Of a stretch of 50,021 bases of DNA, positions 27,201-39,200 are shown piece after piece. Each line of letters opens with the position of its first letter. Within the stretch, counting starts at the first letter, position 1. Location of the stretch: assembly GCF_000003605.2 (NCBI RefSeq), contig NW_003148770.1, positions 1-50,021 on the forward strand. Direction: 5' to 3'. The DNA comes from Saccoglossus kowalevskii. Taxonomy: Eukaryota; Hemichordata; Enteropneusta; Harrimaniidae. The notes under the pieces are model-generated. The model searched no databases, had not been told where the DNA came from, and saw nothing but the letters and a program-made list of their open reading frames with translations. The translations under genes and the position numbers were made by a program.

Positions 27201-30200
27201 AGTTACGATACGCAATACTTACCCGGTCTGTTCCAACAGTTATTTTAATGTTTATTGATTTCATGTACATACCATAATATTCTTGTCTTGTTTGGTAAAT
27301 TATTTTATTGAAACAATACAATAAATGTAAATACATGTATAATCACCGGAGGCAAACTCCGGTGTCTTTCATTTGNNNNNNNNNNNNNNNNNNNNNNNNN
27401 NNNNNNNNNNNNNNNNNNNNNNNNNNNNNNNNNNNNNNNNNNNNNNNNNNNNNNNNNNNNNTTCCATGTTTACAGCACATGTAATTGTTGTTTCAATCGA
27501 AGTCACGCCCACCCTGAATAAACCGACTCCCTCTGAAAACCGACCATAGATCCCAGTCCCATTCATGGTCGGTTTTGACAGGTTTTACTGTATATCTGTC
27601 TATCTATGACATGATGTATAATGAAGATTTAAAATTTGAACATAATCAGTGAAAGCAAGTCAGAGATATGGCAGGAGAACCACATTCATTAAAACAAAAT
27701 GGCCGCCAGTCGGCCATTTTGAATCTTATCTGAAAAACAAAATTATTTGCATCAAGGTCCCATAATGTCTAATGTATATACCAAGTTTGAACAAAATCAA
27801 TCTGTAAACAGCCGAGAAATGGTTGATTTTTAGGATTTTTTAGCACAAAAATGGCCGCCATTTGGCCATCTTGAATCAGATCGTAAAACAAAATGATGTG
27901 CATCAAGGTTCTATAATGTCTAATGTAATGTATATACCAAGTTTGAACAAAATCCATCTGTAAACGGCCGAGAAATGCTTGATTTTGATGATTTTTAGCA
28001 CAAAAATGGCCGCCATTCAGCCACCTTGAATCAGATTGTGTAACAAATTGACATGCATATGTATAATATCATGTATTATGTATGTGTGAAGTTTGATTGT
28101 GATTGGTCCAGGGATTTCTAAGATACAGGTCCAGACGCACGCACACACGCACGGACACACGGAGGTCAAAACATAAGTCCCCGTTTTCGGACTGCGTCCG
28201 AACGGGGACTAAAAAGGTTAAACGCCATGAATGCTAAAGTCAGCATTGGTCACTTCTCATTCACCTAAACCTGTATATGTTTTTCAATATAAATTATTTT
28301 TAAAATCTGTGGCCAATAAAAATTTTAAAATCTGTGGCCAATAAAAAAATCTGACAATTAGGATTAAGATGAAAAAAAAATTAGACAAAAAATTATTTAT
28401 TATATTTTTCTGCACTCCTACCATTAATTAATATAGGTTGAAATTTGGAAAACGTTTCACAAAAATAACACAAGAGGGCACTCAAAAGTTTAAAGAGGGC
28501 GCTGTTTAGGAAGAAAACTAGTCAACCATGAGTCACGTTGCGAGAGGACATTGTTGCTTGTAATATATTAATTATTAAATACGTGCTCTATATATAAAAA
28601 CACTCCAGGTTTCCATTTCCTGCTAAATGGGAAACGATAACAATTGATTACGAGAAAGGTTGGAAATTAAAAAAATAACACGACGTTTACCCAACACGGC
28701 TTTCACAGAAGGCCTCAACTTTGGCCACACATTCTTGAACATTGCAGTAACCAAGGTTTTTCCCAGCCAATCAGCGAATAGCACCTCATGGAAGACAAAT
28801 GGAGATGATGCAGCCGCTTCGGTCAGAACAACAATGACATGCTTGGCTGTTGCAACGTGGGGGCCGTTGACTTGTAGAAACTCGTCTTTTGACTGACCCA
28901 GCTTCTCATGTGACAGTACCTGCAATGCATTATGGGTGAAATTAGTTGTCAGTCAAGAATAAGTACAGTCTATATATGTAAAAATTACCTGTCTATAGTG
29001 ACCACACATTTAGGCAGTCCCAAGGCATAACGTATGATCAACCTGTGTATAAAAACCATCTGGCTTATGAGACAATACGTTCAGCATTATCTTTGTAGTT
29101 TAGCCTTGCAATTTGGTTCAGGGACCAAAATAATAATTAGCATTCTGTTTATAACAGAATTTTGCATTCCTGAAAAGCCATACTAATCAACTCAAATTGT
29201 TCCAACAAGTACTATTTTATGTATTATATAAATGTACAAGTTGATGATCCATTAAAAAATAAAGTCTATATAAAGACCATTTTGAATAAGTCCCTTGAAT
29301 GGTAGCTATACGCAGGTTTGACTGTTACAACATAATGTTAATATTAAAATATTATTATTATGATAAATTATGGAATATTAATTTTTTGAAGATTGTACAA
29401 ATTTCATATTCAACGTTCCATAATTATGTAGCATGTGTGGAGAAGGAGAGATGGTGAATGTAATGCCATAACAATAGTCGCAGAAGGTGACTACACAGAG
29501 GTCAATGGTTCTTTGATTTAGTAAACCTGTGCAGTAAACAATTCAACTATAAATCCCAAGTAATACTGAGTAAAGCCAGAAGTCACCAATGCATGACATA
29601 TCTAAGCCGAACTCAGGCGTGACCTCTGTAACGTGTCTAACAATGCAGAATCATTTGGTAGTAGACACTTCCTGGAAACCATAAAACAAACAAATACAAC
29701 CCACATGCATCAAAAGATGATAATTTAACAGTCACGGCGACGCTAGAAACACTATATCGGTGGAGCCGATCAGCATGCAAAGTTACGGCGGTGTGGTGTT
29801 ACTAGTAGCATACTTTGCGTCAGGTTTACTGATAAACGTGGAAATAAATGAGGTCAAATTAGCGACTAAAAAACTTTATAGTATACAGCTCATCAAAAAA
29901 TCAAAGCTGGAGTGGAACAACATGCTATTACTTCAGTACTGGGTAGATATAATTAAATACACAATACCATCGACGTGATATAACTTCGGTAGATATACTT
30001 AGCTACGCATTACTGAACATGCAAGTTTTGACAATACTGTAGCTGTGTATGCCCGAATACTATACATATATACACGTACCTATAGCTCAATATTAGTATA
30101 CTTAATGAACCATAATTTTTCAAGTGCAACTTTTAGTGCAAAGTTTTGAACTAATGATTTCTTTTCAAATTCTGAAGCAAACAGACAGGATTCCCTGTTG

Positions 30201-33200
30201 CATGCATGTCTGGAGAGCATGCAGTTATGTAGTATTGTCTGCAAAACATTCAATACTACTGCCACTGTTTTCTAAGAGGCAAAAATAATTTCTGGGTCAT
30301 TGATATTTTTTACCCTAGCAACAGGTGTTACTATGGCATATGAGTATCATAGTGTACATGTAATTATAATGACAATCACAGTATGCTGCATGTTTATTCA
30401 GTATTATGACCAAATTGACACTCCAAGGATACCAGAGTATGACATCATAATTTGGTACTGTAAAATGACTAATTTTCACTGGGTTTAAATTTCACTGATT
30501 TACCATTTCAGGCATATTCAGTGGGTTTTAAATTCACGGTTTTATCATTTAGATAATGTGTTCTATGCTAAATTTTACATATTCACTGTGTTTTAATTTA
30601 GCACATTATTCCAGTCAGCGAAATAAGCTAAATTAAAACCCAGTGAATAATTACCCCTTTTACAGTATTTTGGGGCTTTCGCAAATACATGAACGTAATG
30701 TAATGGTAGACATGTATAAAGACACTCTCTTTAATACTAGAAATGTACAAGGGGTATCCAAATTAAAAATATTTTGTATAAACTTGCATTAAGACTGGAA
30801 GAGGGCGGTCAATGTAGTATATATCAGCACAATGGTGACATGAAAATTGGTTTTAATTTCTACCAAACCAAAATAAAGTCGGTAGGCTTTAACTGGATTG
30901 TAAAAATGCATACACAATGTACATCTAAGGCCAGACTGTTATTATCCCTTGTTTCGCAAACCCACCGAATGAACGTGAGCCAAAAATGAAATAAAAATAA
31001 AATTTTATTTCAGCGTAATTTCTCGCGCCCGCCGACTTGCAAAAAAAATATTATTTTTATCTTCATTTTTTTACCGCCTGCCGCATAACAAATCCAAGTT
31101 GCATTTTTGTGGGAGTATCATGATCAAAGTACCGAAGTCTCGCTCAGATGAGAAACAAGGTTATACATGGAATAAAATGTTATTTCATTTCTTCTCTCCG
31201 ATCAATGATCTCACTTACAATTCTTTGAGAATCACACAAATCTAATGGGAAAAAAAGAATTTATTTTATTTTTTTCCGCCCTCCTCAAAAAAATTGCCTT
31301 ATAAAAACTCGAGAAACAAGAACTAAAAAAAGTCTGGCCTAAGAGAGGATTTTTGTTGAACTTCTACAAGATGTTATGCGTAAAAACATCTGTCATAAAA
31401 ATCGAATGATTTGATTTTGAACTTGAATTTGTTTTACTATAGTTCAATGTCAAAATACTGATCATGGTGTGGATATTCCCTTTTGTGTTTGTCAAAACTT
31501 TATGTTTTACTGCCACTACGACCTGTTTCTCAAGTTTTTTTTTAGTTTTTTATTTACAGCTTATTGTTTAAAAAAGGACAGTGGTCATTGTTTGTTTTTG
31601 ATAAATGCATTGAATTCCCCACAATCTATACATGCATATTGCACTGTATGTTACTAGTATGTATGTGAGTTTTGATCTGGGTGAAATGAACACAGTGCTT
31701 ATAGGTTCATGTACTTTAATACATGTATAAAACTTAGCACCATCTACTGTAAAGGGATTAATTATTCACTGGGTTTTAATTTTGCTTATTTCGCTAAATT
31801 AAAACCCAGTGAATATGTAAAATTTAGCATAGAACACATTATCTAAATGATAAAACCGTGAATTTAAAACCCACTGAATATGCCTGAAATGGTAAATCAG
31901 TGAAATTTAAACAGAGTCAAAAATTAGTCATTTTACAGTATTTTCATATTGGTATGTACCGGTAATCCACACACATGTGTGGCAACGCTCTTTAATAACA
32001 AATTTTATAAATATTTGACTGAAAAATAATCATTCAACAGTACTAAATGTCCTGTCCAGGTAAGCCTTCAAATTACAGATGGTCAGTTTTATCAACATAG
32101 AAACTCTCTTCTGTATTAAACCTGGAATTACAGTTAATTGTGATATACGAGCGAAGTATACGTTCTCAGGTGCACGTAGAGTTTCTCTTTTCTCACAATG
32201 ATTCATGCTGACTGTTTCTAAGGAAATGTAGTGTTGGTTGCATAGCAACACATCTGCGTTGCAAATCACAGAGTAAAAAATTGAGCTACTTAATAATCAA
32301 ACTCGTCTTTTATGGATTAAGAATTGTTTGTTTTAGTCACAAAGGATTTAGTGTTAATTGGGTCATGATGATAAATGGATATTTTCGTTGAAAGGGTTGT
32401 GGTCGTCATGCGCGAGTTCAACAATCTTGTAAATAAACAAGGTAATTTACATGCAATGTACATCACTATGGCTCCCATATACACTCCACGGCGTAACGGC
32501 CATTAACCTTTATCAATGTTTTAAGCAGCAGAACAATAAAAAAATACAAGTTCATTGTATCATCAACGTCACTGATGTTCACTATAAAAGTTCACTTTGT
32601 GAATATATCATTCACCCTGCACTTAACACTAACAGTACAATTGTAAACCAATGTAGCTGCAAAAATCTTCAAGAACTAATCAAGGCCATTAATTGTAGCG
32701 TTGCCATGTTCAATGGTATCTCTAATCTCAAGAAAATAGACGCGGTGTTACAAAGGATAAAGGGGCGCCACTACAAGAAAAATTACAGAGTATCTTACAC
32801 ATAGTGAATAGGTAGTCCATTATGTGAGCAATTTCGAAATGTGTTACAGTCAATTCCAAAATAAATCGCTTGGATTAATAACGCTGGGTACACACAAGCG
32901 GTGCATGGATAACGAGTCAAAGAGCAAAGTCTATTTAGTTTAAAGTCACAGGGAAAAAAGCCACAGAATAAAAACTGCATCCTACAATCTATGCAATGAT
33001 CCCTTGCCCAACTACTGGATTGATTGATCAGATGGGTAGGTAATATATTTATAACCAAAACTTGCATAACTACATAATATAATATATTGGGGTAAATAAC
33101 AAGAAATTGTTAACTTCACCTTGATTCAAGAGTATCATTGTATGACACTAGGATTTTTTTTAGTAAGATGGATAACAATTCACCATAAAGTTAAATACTT

Positions 33201-36200
33201 TTTAATTATTTTTTGGAAAATTTAAAAAAAAAATCAGCATTATGACCACAAGTGCTCAAATGATGCAATAAGACACCTCACTGCTGTTTCAAAAAATGTT
33301 TGAAAAGTTTAAATAAACATTACAGTTTTGCAGAATGTGGAACCAACAACGCTGAACTGTTTATAGTACAATGGCATTCCTTCACCAGCAAACTAAAAGA
33401 CACACTCAAGACTTTTCAACTCAGAAGACATTTCTCATTTTAAACATCCTTTTCATAATCCCCAGACAAGAAAATTACAATACGAGCGGGTCAAAGCACG
33501 CCACTTGAAAGGTCCATTGTAAAGAATACGGCAACAATGGTACATGCAATCGTGCACCCCTACTAAGCAGATAGTTAATAAATTCAGATACGCAGTTTGG
33601 GAGACGACTCACCTTATGACCATGTAATAATGACGTGTTGAATTAAAAGCGCAACAGACAATAAAAGTTTACAAGGCACCGTGCCACTTGAAGCCTGGCT
33701 TTGTTGTACAAACAACAAATGCCAATCATGTCACTATTAACCGTGTGTGAATGAAAATTTGACGTTTTTGATTTTACCAATCAGCTGAATACTGTAAAAT
33801 GATTAATTTTCACTGGGTTTAAATTTCACTGATTTAGCATTTCATGCATATTCAGTGGGTTTTAAATTCATGGTTTTATCATTTAGATAATGTGTTCTAC
33901 ACTCAATTTTAAATATTCACTGGGTTTAAATTTATCGCATATTCCAGTCAGCGAAATAAGCAAAATTAAAACCCAGTGAATAATTAACCTTTTGACAGTA
34001 CTTAATTTTATCTTCAACATAAACGTAGCAATATTAAAGTTAGATGCACCAATATCAAAGCTAACCACAGAAATATAGTATTTGCTGTTATACCGTAATA
34101 ATGTTTTAACAGAGACGCATTGTAAGCCAAAACTGTTGACTCAAGTACACAACATCCACAATTTCAAACCGAGGAGACCAACACAATTTTATAACATTTG
34201 CTATGAGCAACTCACAGTAATATGGTAATAATTATGCAGGGTTTGAACCTCTCAGAGACATCAAAAGCAATTGTCTCAACTCGTTGCGTTTTTGGAGTCC
34301 CGGCAATTTCGAGTCCCGATTGTGTTAGTACTAACTCTGTAAGAAGAATATTTACGTACATTGCAAAGTACATTTGCCCCTTAAGCAAATAATTTATATT
34401 TGTTTTAATTTTAATCTGGACTTAATCTTAAGGATTCCAAATGCTGCAAATGATAATCACACCAGAAAACAAGTCTATTCTATAGTATTTCTATGCACAT
34501 TTCATCAGAGAAAAATTTGTCAAATGCAATTGAATAATGATGCACAAAACCGCAGTGAACAGACAGTTTTAATAAACGAGGGACAAACAGAACATCTGTG
34601 TTGCTGTCAGTAGGGAATTGAAGCTCAAGTCCCTTCAAGCAGCCATGGACGAAAACTCGTTGGGTCAGAAAACTTGAATGATTTTCCATCTGAAGTCACA
34701 GGCAACAATGATATCAATGGCTGCCTTTCAGAATGTGGAATTGAGCAAAATAAATCCCAAGTTGATTGGATCTAAAGCCGCTATGAAACTTGAAGTACTA
34801 GTATGTTTGAGTAAACAACATAACATATACATGTAACAACAACATATTTACTTTGCTGTTTTGTAAAGATGATTTTAATGATGGATATTCAGTCACATTC
34901 AAGTTCAGACAACAAATGCTGTCACAAATTTAATTATGTGTATATAAACAAAAACGATATAAAAAAAATATCTTAAACTAAGAAACGCTGATTTTAAAAT
35001 TCCCAAGACAATAAATTCCCAGACCCCAACCACCTGTTGATGAAAATACTGTAAACGTATTAATTATTCACTTAATTTGGCTATTTTTGCTGTTAAGTAA
35101 AATTGGCTAAATTAAATCCACATGAATATGTCAAAGAACAATAGCACTCATTGTTTTCCTGCAAAGTTTGAGAACTTGAAATCCAGTGAAATTGCTCAAA
35201 ACATCGAAATAGTGAAATTAAATGCCAGTGAAAATAAATGGTTTTACAGTATCATATTGTAGTAACACACTTCTAAATTTAGCTTTAAAAATATAACTAA
35301 CGAGTAATAAAAACAACTATATTTTAGTTCAAGTTATTTCGTTCACTCAATTCAATTCCCTGATTGGAAGCCAGCACATTCACGATAACCTTTCGCACAC
35401 GTTATCAGTACGATTCAGATTCAATAAAAAAAGTAACCTTCATTCTCTTTTGTTAGCAATGGACACAAAGTGAAATTGAACGTGTTAACACAAACACAAG
35501 TAGAAATCAAATACGTTCATTTGCTTTTCAGCAAAACTGGCAAAATGAAGTCTATTGTTACAACAAGTTGGGATGTTTACATGGAAACACCATACCAACG
35601 CAAACTTTCTCTAACGTTGAATACACTACCAGTAGCGTGTCGACATACACTTAGCTGAAATGTAGCGCCAAGGTGTAAACAACCGTGTTTTGAGTTACAA
35701 TCAGAATGACTCAGCTTATGGGGTACTGATTTATTGCAAAGGAAAACGACGAGCCGTCAATTCAGGAAGAGTTGTTCATTTCAAACACAATGTCATGTTT
35801 ATTCAATGCCTACAAAGCAACAATGCTACAACGTACCGTAGTGAAAAAATTCTCATTCAATTTATACTGCACATCGAAATATGATGCAAACCAATTTGCT
35901 CGTTCCCCTTCACCACAATACTATCAAATAGCAAAACGGGCGAATAAACATTTATTTGCGTCACAAAGAATAACATAGTAAATTTAATGGCTTTGACCAT
36001 TATACTTTGGTTGGAAGTCGTCAGTTTTTATGGAGAAATGCACAATAGGAAGTCGTACAAGTGCCGCTAATTAAAAATTGAGCTACATTACAGTGGGTAG
36101 AAAAACACGAGTGTTTCACCACTTGACCTCCGATTACACATTCACTCCTTAGACTTGAGCATGAATTTACAAGTCCAGGGTGAATTTTAGACTCCTCTCC

Positions 36201-39200
36201 TCATAATTGCAATAATTAATCTAATAATCATAATAATTAACCAGCAAAAACATTGGAGCAACATTTTATAAGCATGCAATCTGACTTCGATAGTTCTGTT
36301 AAAAATCTATTGGAATTTACGTTCTCCACTTACGACAGGTGGGGTTTCTATAACTTCCGAACCCAGATTGTTCGTACCACCCGCTACATTACATGTAAAT
36401 TTCTAGATCATCTGATTGGTTACTCTGACATTAAGGCTAGCTACTAAAGTAGGTGATATAAATGTATTCTATTACACATATAGATATACTATACTAGGAC
36501 AAATCTGAGCCGTTTTTTTACTGTATTAAATTTTTTTTCCCCTTGGAATTCAAACAAAAACAATTTAGCAAGCTGCGAATCATTTATAGAGAAACATTTC
36601 TTTCAACTGTATTCCAGATTCTCCCAATAAATGAAAAGTATTGATTATACAGTAGTAAAAAAGGGGACATTCACCCACTCTAATTAGCCAACTGACAAGT
36701 TAGTTGCTTTGACTAAAATGTATTTTAGTTTCAATTATTTGGAATTAATTTAATTTTTACGACAAACAAAATGTTAAGTTTAATCTATTGAGCATTAAAG
36801 TAAAATTGTCACTATTCACAAAACGAAACCCGTCATTTAAAAAAAAAAAATGTTTTTACCAAGATATGTAGGTAACATCAAATTAAGTCTACTTGGTTCA
36901 AAATAAATGAAAAAATTCTAGAAAAATTCAGAAAAGTTTTCAAGATTGTGTTGAAAAAATTTATGGTGTTCATAAGGTTAAGCACCTTGACACCAATATG
37001 TCATGCACTGCCCATAATACAGAATAAAACTTGTAAGGCATCCAGCGTTAATTTAATAATTGCCGTCCAGTTTCACTAAATCATTCACAATAAAATTTAA
37101 TTTTGCTAAATTAAATTCAACAGAATTTTCTATCAATCTATCATTTTAAAACCCAGTGATTATACATGTACCCCAAATATTGAAATTAAACCTTGGTGAA
37201 AATCAAATGCTGTTACGATATCCTCAGCAGCATATGTAGGAAACCGTAAACTTCACAATTATTTTGTGAGTGATCACGACACAAGCAATCAAACAGAGAT
37301 TTGTACCAACCAAATTAATCAAGCTTGGCTGAATGAATTTATTTTACAGGTGAGTGCATTCTACTATACAAGATTTCAAAGAAGCTTGACACTAATATAT
37401 TGTAGGAGAATTCATCACAAGGTTAAAGTTATAGAAGATTTGATATTGCAGCAGGTTTTAAATTCACTGGTTTTTAAAGAGAACAGCATATTATGTAGTT
37501 GAATTTGTATATTCAAGTTGAATATTACAATGTAATTTAATAATGAGAATGCTATTAAAAGTCGAGTTTTGTCACTATTCATAAAACAGACCTGCTTATT
37601 TGTTTTCAACTTTCTACAGAAATGTTGATTAAAACTGTTAGAAACTATCATCTATTTGGTCAACATTACAGTAATTAGATAAAACAATACAAAAAGGTAG
37701 GATATATTGTAAGCTGGATTTTTTTCATCATGCATCATTTTTAGTTTTTATGTTTAATTTTGTTTACAGTGTGAAAATTCTGGATAATAGATTCAGTTCC
37801 ATTGAATTCTCATTAACAAAATTTGCGATAGGTAATGAATTTTGAATAGGGTAAGGTGGTACACTAGTATTGATTTTGATTGATTTTTCAATTATATTAT
37901 ATTCAAGTCTATTCATAGTCAATATCAATGATTGAAATCAACATACTGTCTTTGCATACATGTATATCTTAATGCTGTGTGTTGCTAGGCAACATACACC
38001 AAAATATACACTAACCAAGTTGTAACCATGGTAACCTACTATGCAATATAAAAGATACTTTGATATTGAAAACATTTGGGTTACAGGTACATTTGTACCA
38101 GTTGGCTGTCACTGGGACAGGACTTGATTTTCAAAGTTGTTTACGGAACTCATTTTCGAGGCATGTTGAAAAGGTTTACACTCACTGAAACTGTGTAGTG
38201 AAAATTTAAGTATACAAAGGCAGTCAGGTGGGGCATCAAGGCAATGACTCGGTGTCATATTTCAAGCCTTGTTGGCTTTTTTTATTGATTGTTCTTGTCT
38301 ATATTTTCCCTCAGGTTAGTGATCTGATTAGGGAAAAACAGTGCAAAAGACAGATACGAGATATGCGACTACAATGACAACATTGCTGATGATTTCATTG
38401 ATAAGAAATCCAAGTTGAAACAAACGCATATTTCTAAAAATATTAATGACACGTTAGCGTGAAAGAAATGACTTCTCTTAGATTGTTCAGTCTACTGTTC
38501 CAGCGTGTTGGTACGCTAGTATAGTATGCATCACTCAACGTACAGACGATCACCTGAATTATTTACTTTTCGACAATTAAACCCTAGATATCGAACTATT
38601 GATGGGGTTCTGTATTTCTCAGAGCAATTGTAATTGGCTTGCATATGGAAAAAAAGAATTATCGGTATTAGACAGATTATATTATCTGTAATCTAGAGGC
38701 TGAAGCAATAAAACTGTTTGGTACGATACATAATTTATAGAGTTCATTATTTATGACCGTGCAGTTGGAAAACAAGTATACTGTGATATGTAAAGGTAAA
38801 GGTGCTTACGCAAACATGTCCTTATTTTCAACATGACATACATATTTCTGTCAGATTATGGAACATATATTACAACAAATAAATAGAGTTTTTTTCAAGT
38901 TGCATGCACTTTAATCTGAGTTCATTACTCCCAAATTTTGAAAAGTTTATGTCTATGTCAAATTTATGACATCAGTAACTGCAGTTTAATTATTGCTAGA
39001 ATAATCATTATGTTTCATACAATATAATGTTTAGAGTTTGTAATTTTCTAAAGAGTTGAAAAAAAAAATTTACCACGAGAGGTCGTTTAATAACACAAGA
39101 GAGCGATGTAGCCTTAACCCATCCAAGAGTTCACAGAGTAAACAACATTATTCAATAAACCTTTTATCCAGAGGAAACTGGTTAGAGACTTTTACAATTT

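Larger units (their letters stand above)
26596..27590 (+). mobile_element. Pogo/Tigger-like DNA transposon remnant nested in the composite element
   Basis: Perfect 24-bp terminal inverted repeats at 26596-26619 and 27567-27590 (beginning CAGTAAAACCTGTCAAAACC), with TA target sites at 26594-26595 and 27591-27592. AACCGACC-type words repeat inside both ends. The interior keeps the C-terminal coding remnant of a transposase. Contains an 86-base assembly gap. Confidence 0.88.
25952..28210. mobile_element. Composite element with AGTCCCCGTT ends and internal tandem units
   Basis: The left end is AGTCCCCGTTAGTTATC and the right end AACGGGGACT. Just inside the right end is a strong hairpin (AGTCCCCGTT, CGGAC / GTCCG, AACGGGGACT). 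The interior holds about five diverged units of 150-200 bp, each with AAAATGGCCGCCATT-like palindromes, GCCATTTTGAAT and ACCAAGTTTGAACAAAATC. The unit array is split by the pogo-like insertion at 26596-27590. No transposase seen. A Helitron-like end (hairpin then CTAA) is an alternative reading. Confidence 0.65.
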
